A stretch of DNA of 64,000 nt from Desmodus rotundus (lineage: Eukaryota; Chordata; Mammalia; Chiroptera; Phyllostomidae), in contig NC_071397.1 in the NCBI RefSeq assembly GCF_022682495.2, positions 32,999,427 to 33,063,426 of the forward strand, read 5' to 3'. Under the pieces are notes generated by a model. It was not told the origin of the DNA and did no database searches. It saw only the letters and a program-made list of their open reading frames with translations. The position numbers and the translations under genes are program-made. Positions 12,956-25,571 of the stretch are shown one piece after another. Numbering within the stretch: position 1 is the first letter of the stretch; the number at the start of each line of letters is the position of its first letter.

Positions 12956-15509
12956 AAAAACTGCCTGATATTCTTGAGTGGGTGCCATGAATTACAGTAA
13001 TTCGTTTTTCATTGTTGATCACTCAATCATTTGACTTTTTAAAATAGCAATTGTGAGATGATAATATTTTAACATAAAATAAAAAGAATTTATTTTTATG
13101 TTCATGTTTCTATTTAATAGAAGTGTAAACACCAGAATGGACAAAGGAGAACAAGGTGAACAACTCGAAGAGTGGTCATAGCAAAGAGGACAAAGAAAGA
13201 GACAGCAGGACACAAAGAAAGTAACTAGTCAGGAAAGGAACAGTGGGCAAATGGATGAGCAAGAGACATTAAAAAAACACTTCAAAATGAATGCCCAAAA
13301 GCTGAGGTGATAAGCAAATCCTATTAATTCCTGTATTCCACAGAAATGTAGCTGTAGGCTAACCAAGGGTGTGGAGGAACCTGAGTCTGAGAGGAAGGAA
13401 CATGTTGAATGTGGAAGTAGCAAGAGAGAATATATGGTACCAGTTAAACTCAAAGGTACAGAATTAAGCTTTCAGTGCAGATGTTGCTGCGAGCCAGATT
13501 GAGACCTCTCAAAACAAGAAATTCCTGGAAACAGAGGGAGAAGGTTGGTCATGAAAGAGGTGGAGGAACCATTATTTTCTTTATTAGCCAAAGAAAAAGC
13601 TTTCTGCAACTTGGAACTCCCTTTGGGTTAAGCTTACGTGCCAAGAACTTATTCATGCCAAGGGTTTTTCAAAGAAGTCTGTAAGGCAAATAAAAACACC
13701 TGCCATGACTGTGGGTGAACCTTCTGGACAGTTTGGCAAAAAAGAGACCCCCTCGCGCTGTGGTAGAGAGTGCAACCAATTACACGTTGTAATTATTGAA
13801 TAATGCCACCTCCTTCCCAAGACTGAGACTGGCCTGGAACCTGCATTAGAATATTAAATTCTGTAGCCCAGAGCCTTTCTCCATCTTTAAAATCCTGCGA
13901 ATGTGTCTTCCATTTGCATGACCTAGCTGGGTCAGCTAACTACACCAAGTTGTGCAGCATCAGCTCCCAACCACGCCTCACCACCTTCACTCCCTGTGCC
14001 TTCACAACCAACACACCCATGCGTGAAGCCTACAGATCACCCAGGTAAGTCTACATGACTGGATACCAGGCTCTCCCTGGGGAAACTCAAAAAGCAGGCA
14101 AAATTAATTTCTCTCTAACACTTCCATGAGCTAACAGCTGCCTCAGTTACTCAGGGCCAAAATGATATAGCCCAACTGACCTGGTCAGCTTCCATTATTC
14201 TACACCATTGTACCTCCTTCCCTTAAATCACCATAAAATTCACATCAACTAACTACAAGTCCATCAGTGAGTTAATCAGCTTGCCTAGCCTTGGATACCC
14301 TCATTTCTTAAAATGCTTATTGATTTTATACATTTCATATTCTAGGTAAGCTTTAATTTGATGAAAGAGTTCTGCAACGCTATCAGTTAGTGTTCCTAAT
14401 TGCAAAGCAAAAACCTACTAAGACAAAAACAATTTAAGGAATTTATTAAAAGGACTTCATGCATAGGCTCCCTATGATGGCTGCAGAACCAAGAATGACA
14501 CCACCTAATACACAGCCCAGAATTACCACAGGAGGGCATCCCAGGCAACCCTGGGCCCAGGCTTACCCCACTGACACCACCAAAACGGGACATCAGCGCA
14601 CCATAATCAGGATGTGGCCTCACCACTCCCACCAGCTTTTGCCAGAATTGATTCCATGTGACCCTTTACTCTTTCTGTCACTAGATTCTTTAACAATTAT
14701 AAACTACATTTGTATTATCCTAATTTTACTTATGCATGGTTATTATGAATAAAACTAAATATCTTTTCAAATAATCTACAATTCAAATTTTCTTATGAGT
14801 CCTGTGGCTTTTTAACCTCATAATTTATATCAAATTAATCACTTTTTCTTATGATCAAATAAATTGTGGTTAACATTATAAAAAGTAGATATATGAATAA
14901 AGTACACGGCATCTGTAAAATGTCAGAGAAGGCAGGAAGGTAGGGAAAATTTGAATTTTTAAAAACTCGTGCTTGAACCATTATTGACTCAATTCAAAAT
15001 TTTGATAGTTTGAGAGAAAACATGAAGTAGTTGACCTAAAAATTTGGTTTAAACACATCCATGTGCATCCATGCAAAATAATACTTTGGAAACTATTTAA
15101 TGATATGTATGATAAAACACTCATATTTTTGTTACATGAAAAAAAGCAAGTGACACAACAGCGTGACTACTATTGCTTTTAAAAAATAAAAGAATTCCAA
15201 TTTTAACTTCTGTCTCATAACATTAAAAAATGCAGTGCATAACATCCAGCAACACTTTTCGTAGTCTCCTTACCGATGACCACATACCTAGACTCTGGAG
15301 ACTCGTATTCCACAGCACCCAGTCTTCATTTTTTCTTCTCTGCCTTTGGTTTTACCTCTACTTCTTTCCTGAGATCTCTGTGTACAACAGGATTTGATGC
15401 TATTTGGGAGGGAGGAGTGACAGAAGGAAGTTGTCACTTGAGCAATTTGGTAGAATGTGGTAGCATTTACTGATAGAGGCAACAAAGAAGAAAAAAGAGA
15501 AAAGAGCTA
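12956..15509. other. Unique or unassigned sequence
   Basis: No gene supported. The 13740-14050 and 14390-14660 blocks are GC-richer than their surroundings and may be ancient, unrecognisable repeats. Short frames at 13475-13684 and 14459-14752 carry no motif. Confidence 0.4.
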
Positions 15510-15730
15510 ATATCAGTTGAGTACCTGTGATTGTTGGAACCCTGTGCAAAGAACCTTAATGAATCATCTCACTTGATATTTACCACAAACTAATGAAAGG
15601 AATATTATCATTTTAATTTTATAAAGAAGCAAACTCAGGCTTAGAAAAGCTAGATTACATGTGCAAGGTCACAAAATTAACACATAATAGTGGAGTTGTC
15701 ATTTGAATGCCATGCAAGCATGTCATCTTA
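15510..15730 (-). repeat. MIR SINE
   Basis: The reverse complement of MIR is clear: 'ttgagtacctgtgattgtt', 'gaatcatctcacttgat', 'aagcaaactcaggcttag', 'caaggtcacaaaattaac' and 'agtggagttgtcatttgaa' occur in canonical order over most of the element. Confidence 0.82.
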
Positions 15731-16585
15731 AACTTTTAGCCAGTTTGAGAGGTAATATACAGTGACTTCAATTTTAGATCCCTGGAGAGAGAGGGGTCCA
15801 TGGAACATCCAAATGAAAATTTCCAGTTGGAATTTGGACAAACAGTCTGACTCTCAGAGAAGAACTCAAAAGAGGTGAATATTAGGTAACCAGAATGAAA
15901 TCTTTGAAGAATATCATGAACCACTTAGAAATGTTAAACTCTGTTTTTATCACTAACATTAATAAGATGTGAGACTCATAGACAAACTTAGAGATTGAAT
16001 AAGAGATATGATTTTCAAGGACTTTTTCTTTGACAACGTATATTTGTAAGATTCACCAAAAACTGTCACCCTTCAAAAATGAATTTAGTTTAGCAATTTA
16101 GTTATCTATAAAGAAAAATTATAGAAAAACATAACCAAAGTGCAAGAATTCTTAAAGTTTCCCAGTGAGTCACCAATATTGAGATTTATACCATAGAAGG
16201 AAGTGAGAAAATCAACAGGAAGCATAAACCTTCTCTAACCCAAATCACAAAGTCTGACTCAGTCTTCAAAAATTGATTTTTATGATTTCAAATATCCTGT
16301 AGGTAGAACCGAAGATTAAATTCAAACGCATCTATTTAGTCATTTGAAAACATGACTACATACTGTAGTAACATTTCAACTTGTCTCTAAGTGTCTATGA
16401 TTCATTCTGTCTCCTAGACAGGTTAGATAAAAGTCACCATGTGTAGAAACTTGCCAGTGAAGTAGAGGGATAACTAGAAATAACTAGAAATAGTAAGAGG
16501 TAAGGAAAAAACTGGAAGAAACTGAAACAAAATGAATGGGATAAGTGATCTCTTTTAGCCAGAAAATAATGAATCTCTGATTGTT
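15731..16585. other. Unique AT-rich sequence
   Basis: No repeat or gene recognised. There is a short local repeat of 'taactagaaa' at 16471-16491. Confidence 0.45.
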
Positions 16586-16589
16586 ATGG

Positions 16590-17070
16590 TACATAAAGCT
16601 TTATAGAAGTAGAATTTACATACATAAAATCTATCTATTGTAAGTGTACAGGTCATTGATTTTTGTAGTGGATTTACAGGGTTTGGGAGCATTTTTAAGA
16701 CCCTAAAAAGTTCCCTCAGCCCATTTGCAGTAAACCCCTGCTCCCGCCCCGAGCCTCTGGCAACCACTGCTTTGATTTCTGCCTTTTGTAGAAATGTTAT
16801 GTAAGTAGAATCATATAATATATAGTCTTTCTATGGCATCTTTCTTTTAATATAATTTTAAGGTCCATGCATGCTACAGCATATATCAGAAAGTCTGTTT
16901 CTATTTATTCCCAAATAGTATTACATTGTATGGTCATATAAGATTTTTCTTATTTTTTCACTAGTTGATGGGTTGGATTTTTTTCCAGTTTTTAGCAACT
17001 GTGAATAATGCTGCTCTGAACATTCATGTTGTAAGCTTTTGTAGAGACATATATTTTTCCTCAGTATATA
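16590..17070 (-). repeat. L1 3'-end fragment
   Basis: Minus-strand L1 3' UTR signature: 'agaagtagaatttacatac' for the tail side, 'cctctggcaaccactgctt' and 'ttcccaaatagtattacatt' in the middle, and 'actagttgatgggttggat' with 'ctgtgaataatgctgctctg' toward the 5' side. It is old and strongly diverged, with no open frame. Confidence 0.75.
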
Positions 17071-17829
17071 CTTTGAAGTAGAACTATTATATCATAAGAT
17101 TCTATCATTCTAACAGCAAAATCTTCAGAGAAGTGATTAAAGCAAATATATTTTGGAAACATAGAATCAAAGGATAAAAAGCCAAATTTCTCTTCCAAAC
17201 TGTCATCCTGATTTCCAGCAAGCCCATTGTTTATTTTTACATTTTCAGTTTTTTCTCCAGTGGTCCGCGCAGCAAAACAACTGCACATCACTCAGTGGAT
17301 TATTTTGTTATGCTTTGAGAACGGCCTTTTCTTTGCCACTTAGAAAACAAGAGAAAGCAAAGAAAGCCAAATTCGTCTCCTGTCGCTCTTCTTCCCCAAC
17401 ACACTTTCACACCAGAAATTCATGGAACTTAGACTTCTTTCAAGTAACAGGAGATTTATCAGCTCTTTATGAATTTGGAGGGACTTAACAAAACAGCACA
17501 CAAATTTTTCTGGCATTTTTCCTTTGACTCTCTTGTTGCTTTCTCTGTCTCTCATCATCCTCCAAATATCCATATTGCTGGGGAATCCATTCCCTGGCCT
17601 CTTTTTGCTCTGCACCTCCCCCAAGATAATCTGATCTACCATTCTTCACAGACCCAGATGCCCAAATTTGTATTCCTTGGCCTCTCATCCTACCTCTGGA
17701 ATTATATTTGCTGCTGCCTTTTTAATCTTCTATTCAGTAATCTAGAGTAACTCACCGTGTCAACAAATGGATTCATTGTCTTATCCATAGACCTGCTTCC
17801 CCTGCTCTATTCCTCATTTTAGGAATTGG
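17071..17829. other. Unique sequence
   Basis: Overlapping short frames at 17340-17750 on both strands have no recognisable domain. No exon-like features were seen. Confidence 0.4.
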
Positions 17830-18480
17830 AATCACCTTCCGCCCAAGCCTGCAGCACAGCGTTCCTCCTTGACTAGTACTCCTCCCTTTAATCTTTCCTC
17901 ATATGTAATCAAATCCCCTTCTGTGGATTCTACCTCCCTAAGCTCATGTCTGAGCCCCCCCTCCATGCTAAATTCGGATACCTTGGTTGCAGACTTCTCA
18001 TCTCTCACCTGAACTAACCACTCACCCTGTCTGCAAACTATTTGTTCTATCCTCTGTATTTCTTCCAGGTGGCCTTTATTGTTAAATTCTGTCATCACTT
18101 TCAGAAAAACAGCCAGCATCTGAGGTGTGTTTCCATGTTTTGTATTATCTGGCCACTGTCTAGTGATCATTTCATATCTTGACACTCTGGAGTCTCCACC
18201 ATGAAGGAACAGAAAAACAAACAAATGATATGCATGTCATCAGAAATACGATGTTTGCTTCTATCCTCTGCACTGCTTTCAGGGAGGCCTTTATCTCTGC
18301 ACATGCGGTGCTCTCTGCCTGGTGTGCTTGTCTCTGCCTTTTTCCCATCTTTGTGTTGCAAATTCAATTCCCGGAGGCTACCCGTGTATCCCCTGAATTC
18401 CTCTGTGCTTCCAGGGACTTTCCCATATCTTTTCATGACAATCTCAGTCTGTGTTGCAGTTTTCTTAGTTTTCTGACTTT
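17830..18480 (+). repeat. Probable L2 LINE remnant
   Basis: The C/T-rich plus-strand text with 'tctcatctctcacctgaact', 'ctcaccctgtctgcaaac' and 'tctctgcctggtgtgcttg' resembles the non-LTR L2 3' half in order and composition. It is very diverged, and the boundaries are approximate. Short frames on both strands here (up to 130 codons) are taken as chance within this low-AT block. Confidence 0.4.
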
Positions 18481-18554
18481 CCCACTCAAGTACGATTGGC
18501 TTGAGGGCACGGACAGCATTACAACAGTGTCGAGGGCAGAGATTTCTTGGATCT

Positions 18555-18720
18555 AAGTCTTGGCTCTGTCTGTTACTAATTCTGCCATCTGGACAAATTA
18601 TTTAAACTCTCTGTGCCTCAGTTTCCTCATTGGCAAAATGGGGAAAGTAATGGTATTTAGTGCATAGGATTTTGGGGGAAATAAAATTAGTTAATCCATG
18701 TAAGACAATTTGAAGGTCTG
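18555..18720 (+). repeat. MIR SINE fragment
   Basis: Plus-strand MIR: 'tttaaactctctgtgcctca', 'gtttcctcattggcaaaat' and 'ttagttaatccatgtaag' in the right order. Confidence 0.82.
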
Positions 18721-18752
18721 TATTCTTCATCATCATTATCATCACCATCTGC

Positions 18753-18821
18753 ATGTATATATATATATGTATACATATATGTGTGTGTATATGTGTGTGT
18801 GTATACATACACACACACACA
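18753..18821. repeat. Alternating purine-pyrimidine microsatellite (TA/TG/CA)
   Basis: TA units pass into TG units, then TATACA, then CA units. The TG and CA arms are inverted relative to each other, so the tract can fold on itself. Confidence 0.92.
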
Positions 18822-19814
18822 GTTCCCAGCTTAGCACACGGGACATGAAATATGCTATCTGTGGAAGAAATTCATATACTAACAGCTTTTATGGAAGTAA
18901 TAGCTCAAATAGGAGAATATTGAAGAATATAGGAGAATATTGTAATATTGCCTTCCCCCATCCCGAAGGCTACAAAAACAGAAGTACATAAAGCCAATAA
19001 AATCCTAAAGGGCACCCATAATTAATAGGGGTGATATAGTGTCACAGGGGTAAGAGAAAAGACGATTTCAAAGTAAAGGGGATTAGTGATTGGTCTGGCA
19101 TGTTTTAGAGAAGTTAAACAGACAGAAAACTGAAGCTAGGCGATTTAGATCTGGGCACTGATATTTCAGAGTGCACTTCCAGTGAAATAGACACAGTGTG
19201 AGTAACAGTGAGGGTGAGGGGGTGAAGGGGCTGCGTGAGTGGTGAGGAATTCAGGACGTAGGTTCAGACCAGCTCACCAGACCTGACCGTCTGTGGAAGG
19301 GTAAGTGCGATGGAGGTTAAGGGGAGAAGGAGAAAGCTCTGGGTTTAGTTTCCTAATCACACCAGTTCGTTAGTTTTCCTTTTGAGGAGATAGTGTTGCA
19401 TTTACCAGAGAAAATTGTTGCTTGTGGCCAACTTCTCTCTCTCTCTCTCTCTGTTTTTCCTAATCACCAGTATCTTGCCAAGAATAAAAAAAGGTGACAA
19501 ATCCCGTGGGGAACGTCTGGTTTTTATTATTTTTTGCATTGCTCCACTTACTTAAAGAAATACATTGTTGCACTATTCTCGCCACATTTTAAAAGTGAAG
19601 AGAGAGATGTGGAGGGAGAAGAGCAAGGATGCCATATGCTTGCTAAGACTTGTACAGAATATATTAAATGACTGAGTCAGAGATGTTAATTCAGACATTA
19701 GTCAGTTTTAGCTCAGCGTGAAACTCAGCGTGGGACACTGTAAGTTCAAAAATTTCAAGTAAACTGATCTTATTACTAAAGACAAATACTTTATTTTTCC
19801 CCATATACCAGGGA
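18822..19814. other. Unique sequence with short simple tracts
   Basis: At 18909-18944 a short 'aggagaatattgaagaatat' duplication is visible, and a pure (TC)n run lies at 19433-19452. A G-rich GGTGAGGGGG stretch lies near 19210. No gene seen. Confidence 0.45.
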
Positions 19815-19965
19815 CATGAATGGTGATGGGTAGAGAGAGATCTGACTTGGGGCAGTGAACACACAATACAGGTACAGGTGATGAGTTGTGGAACTGTGCA
19901 CCTGAAACCTGTATGATTTTGTTATCCAGTGTCACTCCAATAGATTCAATTTAAAAATGATATTT
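19815..19965 (+). repeat. L1 3' terminal fragment
   Basis: Plus-strand tail text 'cagtgaacacacaataca', 'tgcacctgaaacctgtat' and 'gtgtcactccaatagattc' followed by an A-rich end is the L1 3' UTR terminus. No more of the element is present. Confidence 0.65.
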
Positions 19966-20039
19966 TTCTAGTTAAAAATCTATGCCAGACTTCATGTGAA
20001 AACTGTAAAAAATACAAAGTATACAACACAGCCTTAAAA

Positions 20040-21330
20040 CCTCCTGTCATTCTAACATCTAGAAAAGGTACTATTGTCACTTTTATATATTCCCAGCAAT
20101 TTCTCTATGCACACACATGCACACAATGCACACACACATCTTTACAGAATTTATAGCACACATGATATAAACTTGCTCTCCAGTCTTTTCTCACTCAACA
20201 TTACACCATTGATTTTTCCATGTCCTTAAAAATTCCTTGCAAACATTATTTTGAATAATTATATAATGTTCAATTTGTTTTTTTTGCTAATCTTACTTTT
20301 GTTGGACATTTACATGGAGCTTTTTTCAGCTTATTTGCCACTACAAATAATACTCCAAAAAATCTCCTTGTGCATCAGGGTTTGACTCTAAGTCTGATAA
20401 TTTCTTAAGAACAGATTCCTAGAATGATTGATTGAAGTGTTACCGTGCTCCCCACCAGAAGGCGCACGCTGTTGTGTTGTTTTCCAGGAGTTAATAACGA
20501 CTGACACTCCCACAACTGACTTGGGACAGAACCCTCTCTTTGTGCCTGCCCTTGCTAGTAATTCTAGTTCCATCTTCCGTATAGTACGTGAGTTCTGAAA
20601 ATTTAATTTTCACTTACTAATGAATTTGAACATTTTTATAATCCATTATAGCCCATTTGTTTCTTGTTTTTAGACAGTTATTTTATTGAAGTCTTATTCT
20701 TCTTAATGATTTTAATAACTCTCCTTGTAAAAAGGCTATTAACTCTTCTGTCACATTTAATTGTCTTTTAATTTTGATGGTATTTTATGTTCTTAGTTAA
20801 CTAAAATGTTGTATAGTTAAACTTTGTTACAACTTTGGTACATCAGAATGTTAATGTAGTTTAACTATTTGGCACTTCCTTGTGGCTTTTATTCTTAAAA
20901 ATACTTGCACTAATCTAAATCAGATGAATATTATTAATATTGTTCTTTTAAATCATGGATTTATATTTTATATCTAACTCAAGTCCAATTGGAATTTACT
21001 TCAGTGTGTACACTGAGGTGAAGTGCTGCCTTCATGCTTTCCAAATATTACCCAATTATCACAGCATAATTTTATTAATTTATAATCCATCAATGCTCTT
21101 TTACTACTGGTTGTGGGAGCAGTTTTATGGATAATAAATTCCTCTATCTACTAAGGTCTACTTTTATATTTTATATTATGTCCATTGACCTATTTATTGA
21201 CTTTGGTGCTAGCAAAACATTTGTTGTGATGGAATGTCCAAAGCATACTAAACACCTTTACTACACTTTGATGCCTCATTGGACATTAATGGCATTTTTA
21301 TTGTTTAAAATCTATAGCCCTGGTGTTCTT
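20040..21330 (-). repeat. Ancient L1 fragment
   Basis: Minus-strand LINE text is spread over about 1.3 kb: 'gaacagattcctagaatgat' (the 'attcctagaagtgg' element of old L1s), 'gtaaaaaggctattaactc', 'cccaattatcacagcataa' and 'tgtccattgacctatttattg'. The order matches the 3' end of an early mammalian L1 read backwards. Boundaries are approximate and internal deletions are likely. Confidence 0.6.
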
Positions 21331-22439
21331 ACTTCCTCAGGGACAGAATCTATCCCCACATTTAGTTCCCAAACAAATGTACAGAACATGAGTCTTTGAT
21401 TCCAAAGGTGTCATTAAAAACTTCGAAGTGACCTCTTGGTTCTTACTAAACATTCTTTTGCTGCCAATAGGTTTGTAGTGGGCCCAGATGTCTTCCTAAT
21501 TTGGTTTGTGGAAGAACAAATCACCCTGAACTGGGACCATGCTGAGGATGCTACTCAAAAAAAGCATCATATGTCAAAGCATCGTATTGAGCTCACTGAT
21601 TCCCAACCTATATATGGAAAGACGTAAATAACCAATTTTCAAAAGGAAGATCTCTAAGTTTTCAATAAAATTAAACCAAACAGCTTTCTATTTAGTTTTG
21701 ATCCCTTCAGTCATAAACATTAGTTGAAAAGGAAAACTATTTCTCTTCATTAAAGTGTCTAACAAAATATATCCAGTTTGCTAATTGGTCCTGTCAAAAT
21801 AAGCTGAACTGTATTTATATTAATTTTAACTTGGCTAATTAAGTTTTCTTCTTTAGTATAAGAACACAAAACAGTGATTCCTACTTATTTTTTCAAGTTA
21901 AAATCACAAATGAAATCTTGCTTTTGCAGAGAAATTTGTATTTAAAAGACAAGGCCTTCTTGGGAAGAAGAAGGAACACAATGCTTATTTACTGAAAATA
22001 AACAGCTCTCGGGTTGGTGGCAATCCAAAGGAGAGGTCTTAAGCAATTTCTTTTTCTTTTTTCTTTTTCTTTTTTTGCTTTGAAATTTAGAAACAAATTT
22101 TATTTAAGATCTGAAATATAATTCCTAAAATATCGACTTCTCCAGAAAACTATGGCTACCCAATAATGCAACAATTTCTTAAAGAGAGAAAAACTTATAC
22201 TCACAGCCATTTCTTCAGCATGCATTTCTTTAACACACCAGAGCACTAACAAATGCTCCTCTGGATACTCCACATGTTTGCACCTTGCCAAGTCACTTCT
22301 TTAACTTCACTGGCTACTGCACAGCCTTTAAAATTTCTCTTCTCTTAAATAAGTCCAGTCTAAACATACCAGTGATTGCATGCCCAATTGAAATGTCAGC
22401 ATTCTCCACCAACTTGGTAAAGCCCTTTCTTTTTTTTGA
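21331..22439. other. Unique sequence
   Basis: No gene seen. A TTTTTC-rich tract occupies 22045-22078. The open frame at 21436-21627 has no recognisable family. Confidence 0.4.
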
Positions 22440-22985
22440 TACTTTTAAAAGTAAATTTATTGGGGTGCCATTGGTTGATAAGATTATGTAGGTTAGAGCA
22501 CAGCTCTATGATACATCATCTGTATGCCACATCGTGTGTCCACCACCCAAAGTTGAATCTTCTTCCATCACCTTTACCCTTTATCACTCCCTCCCCCTTT
22601 CCTTCTGGCAACCACCATACTGTTATCTGTGTCTATAAGTTTTTGTCTGATTTTTTGTTTTTTGTTTGTTTATTGTTGTTTTCAGTTTTATATCCCACAT
22701 ATGAGTCAAATCATGATTCTTAACTTTTTCTGAGTTTTTTCACTTAGCATGATATTCTCAATATACATCCATCTTGTCACAAATGGCAGTATTTCACCTT
22801 TTCTTATGACTGAGTATTCCATTATATATATGCTCCCTATCTTCTATATCCAATCATCTCTCAAAGGAGACTTAGGTTATCTTCATGTCTCGGCCACTAA
22901 GAATAATGCTGTAATAAACATATGTTGCGTATATCTTTGCAAATAAATGTTTCAAATTTGGGGGTAAGAATTCATATTCCAAAGA
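22440..22985 (-). repeat. L1 3'-end fragment
   Basis: Minus-strand L1 3' UTR: 'gtgccattggttgataaga', 'tacatcatctgtatgccac', 'ccttctggcaaccaccatac', 'cttagcatgatattctcaat' and 'aatgctgtaataaacatat'. It belongs to the same subfamily as 39215-39455, with which it shares the first 200 bases of the tail. Confidence 0.8.
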
Positions 22986-24419
22986 GATTGTTTTTATCTA
23001 AATATGTTAACACTTCTTAACCTTGAAAATAGCCCTGTGTTTGACAGGAGGAAGCAAAGATTGTAGCTTCTTTAAAGAGGTCTGGGATCTCTCAGTTTGA
23101 AGATGCAGTAATAATTCTGAGACCTACGAATTAAAAAATAAAAATATGCTAGTATTTAATGAAATTCAATAAGCTTCCTTCTATTTTATTTGCAAAAGAA
23201 TTAGAGGAAAATTAGTCTGTTTATTGTTTTAAAAAAAGGAAAAATTTTTTACAATAAAAGAAGATAAAATTCAAAAAAATTCTTTTTTTTTTTTTACAAT
23301 AAAAGAAGACAAAATTCCCTCTCATGATTCAATTACAATTCATACATTACAACATGAGAGGTTTGAAGCCTTAGTTTCTTTGTTCCCATGTTTAATGCCT
23401 TGGATAAATCAGGTCACAATTTCAAAGCTAATGTCACTGATCCAAATCTAGGAATTCAGTAGTGATTTGATGTTTGTTTCCATAGGCTTTGACTTTTCCT
23501 TAGTATAAACTGTCCTATAATTTCTTCACAACTATTCAGGCTGAAGGTTTATATAAGAACTTAAAGAGGTTTATGGTGACCTGGAAAATGTAAGTATATT
23601 TAGGATAGGACAGCTATAATGTTTAATAATCAAATATTAGAGTGAGTTGACCTACCAGTAGGATAGAAATATTAGATAAAGCAATAGCTGGTGCCTAGAG
23701 CCTAAAGTAACAAGGGAACAACCAGGAAACAGGCAACAATGGGTGAGTGGGGGGGGGGAGGAGAGGCAGGAGGAAAAGGAGGAATGGGGGAAGGGAAGAG
23801 TGTGCTAACCCATATTTTTTAAAACACTGATTAGCATATTTATGAACATAACATAAAAATGAATTTTAATAGGGCATTCAGTGCTTGTTTGGTTTCACAA
23901 GTAGTCCTTACAACAGTCCTAGAAATCAGATACTATGATCCTCAAAGAAAGCACCTCTAATGTTCAATTAATGACCAAGCATCGCTTACTCTGTGATAAC
24001 CTGCTTGCTAAGTGCCTCCTTGCTGAGGAGCAATGAACACCCCAGTCTGCAGTATTCCAGTAGTTAGCACCCCATGGCTTCAAATGAGTGCCACAAATTT
24101 TTCCATTGATCTTTCCAAATCATTGCATTAACTTTTCTACAGCTACATATATTGAAGTAAAATCATTAATGATTCATTTTCTAGGTCATATCTTAAAATG
24201 GAAAACCTACTGTATTTTAAAAAAAGCAAGTTGTATTTCCTAAATTCATTGTTATACTTAATGACCCCAAATCAAGAAAACACACTCCTGGTGTGCATTG
24301 GGGAATTTTGCCCCTATTATGATTGCCTGTCAGAGGACAGAGTAAGTCTTCTTGTAAGGTATAAGATAATGTCTGCCAAAACCCTATGATATTTATAGTA
24401 CCTTGCATTCAATCAAAAA
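22986..24419. other. Unique sequence with tandem duplication and G/A tract
   Basis: At 23251-23320 the phrase 'acaataaaagaaga' plus 'aaaattc' recurs with a 45-bp period, with poly(T) before each copy. A purine-only tract (G and A) lies at 23740-23800. A weak MIR-like match near 23880-23950 is not claimed. No gene seen. Confidence 0.45.
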
Positions 24420-24858
24420 TTTCCAATGCTTCCAAGAAACAGAATCAGAATAAATAGACTAAAATAACTGACAAGTGATAGAGATTTTTGAGTTATCAGA
24501 CAAAAATTTTTAAAGTAACTGCAATTAATATCTTTAAGAAAGTAGATGACAGTGGAGACATTAGCCACAAAAATTTAAATCTATAAAAGTAAAATACAAA
24601 TTCTAGAACTTAAAGATAACCCAAGCAAGGACACAGGAAATGAGTTAAACCTGTAGAATGGCCATCACTGTAGAAACAAATTGTGAACAACAAGAAGACA
24701 GACCAGTAAATATTTGCAAACTTACACACAAAGAGAAAAAATATAAAATATAGAAAAGAATGTGAAACATATGGAAAATAGTGAATGTTTACATATGTGT
24801 CATGTGAGTCCCTGAGGGCTAAGAGAGAGAGAGAATGGAGTAGAAATAATATTTAAAG
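24420..24858 (+). repeat. Old LINE ORF1, first part (outer host of nest)
   Basis: Plus-strand ORF1-type text: 'acaaaaatttttaaagtaac', 'aaattctagaacttaaaga' and 'catatgtgtcatgtgagtcc', then 'aatggagtagaaataatatt'. It is the diverged coiled-coil part of an L1- or HAL1-type ORF1. It breaks off at 'aaagagtaataaattc', and the matching continuation is found at 26265. No open frame survives. Confidence 0.6.
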
Positions 24859-24920
24859 AGTAATAAATTCATCTATGTTGACTAAGGAAAAAAGATTTAA
24901 GTTACTAAAATCATGAATAA

Positions 24921-25141
24921 CCCTGACTGGTGTGGTTCAGTGGGTTGGACATCATCCCACAAAGCAAAAGGTCACCAGTTGGATTCCAGGTGAGAGCACA
25001 TGCCTGGGTAGTGGGCTAGGTCCCTGGTTAGGGACATTTGAGAGGCAGCTGATAAATTTTTCTCTCACACATTAGTGTTTCTCTCTCTTTCTCTCTCCTT
25101 TATCCCTCTCTCTAATAAATAAATAAATAATAAATAAATAT
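24921..25141 (+). mobile_element. VES SINE (bat tRNA-derived)
   Basis: It starts 'ccctgactggtgtggttcag', has 'aaagcaaaaggtcaccagtt' and 'acatgcctgggtagtggg', then TCTC-rich sequence and a TAAATA tail. A perfect 14-bp target duplication, aaaatcatgaataa, flanks it (24907-24920 and 25142-25155). Removing it restores continuous L1 ORF2 text. Confidence 0.96.
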
Positions 25142-25357
25142 AAAATCATGAATAAAAGAGGGACATTACTACAGACATTGGATAAATTATAATGGGACAT
25201 TGTAAATAACTCTACACCAACAAATTAGATAAATTAGGTGAAATGGAAGAATTTCTAGAAGTACAGGATTACTGAAATTTACTGAAGAAAAAATAGAGAA
25301 TCTGAATAGACCGATAATAAGTAGAAAGATTCCACTACTAATTTTAAAATTCTATAG

Positions 25358-25571
25358 CAGGGGTGTCAAACTCATCTTCACCGGGGGCCACATCAGCCTA
25401 GTGGTTGCCTTCAAAAGGCTGAATGTAACTTTAGGACTGTATAAATGTAACTACTTCTTAACTCGGGGCAAGGAGCTCAGTGCTGCCGCCGGGTAGAAAC
25501 AAGGTGTTGGACCCGATAAAACAAAGTAGAGGGCCGGATTCGGCCCCCGGGCCTTGTATTTTCCGCCTGTG
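25358..25571 (+). mobile_element. Non-autonomous hAT element
   Basis: It begins 'caggggtgtcaaactcatct', contains 'gggccacatcagcctagtgg' and a GC-rich 'ggccggattcggcccccggg', and ends 'tattttccgcctgtg'. Length is about 214 bp. Flanking octamers ttctatag (25350-25357) and ctctacag (25572-25579) agree at six of eight positions, consistent with a decayed 8-bp hAT target duplication. Its CpG content is much higher than that of the AT-rich L1 host. No transposase is present. Confidence 0.82.

Noticed and set aside
18179..18556. Overlapping 125-, 91- and 89-codon frames
   Set aside because: They occupy both strands of an L2-like, C/T-rich block and have no family signature.
23880..23950. Possible MIR fragment
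   Set aside because: Only a short, weak resemblance to the MIR core; below what can be supported by eye.
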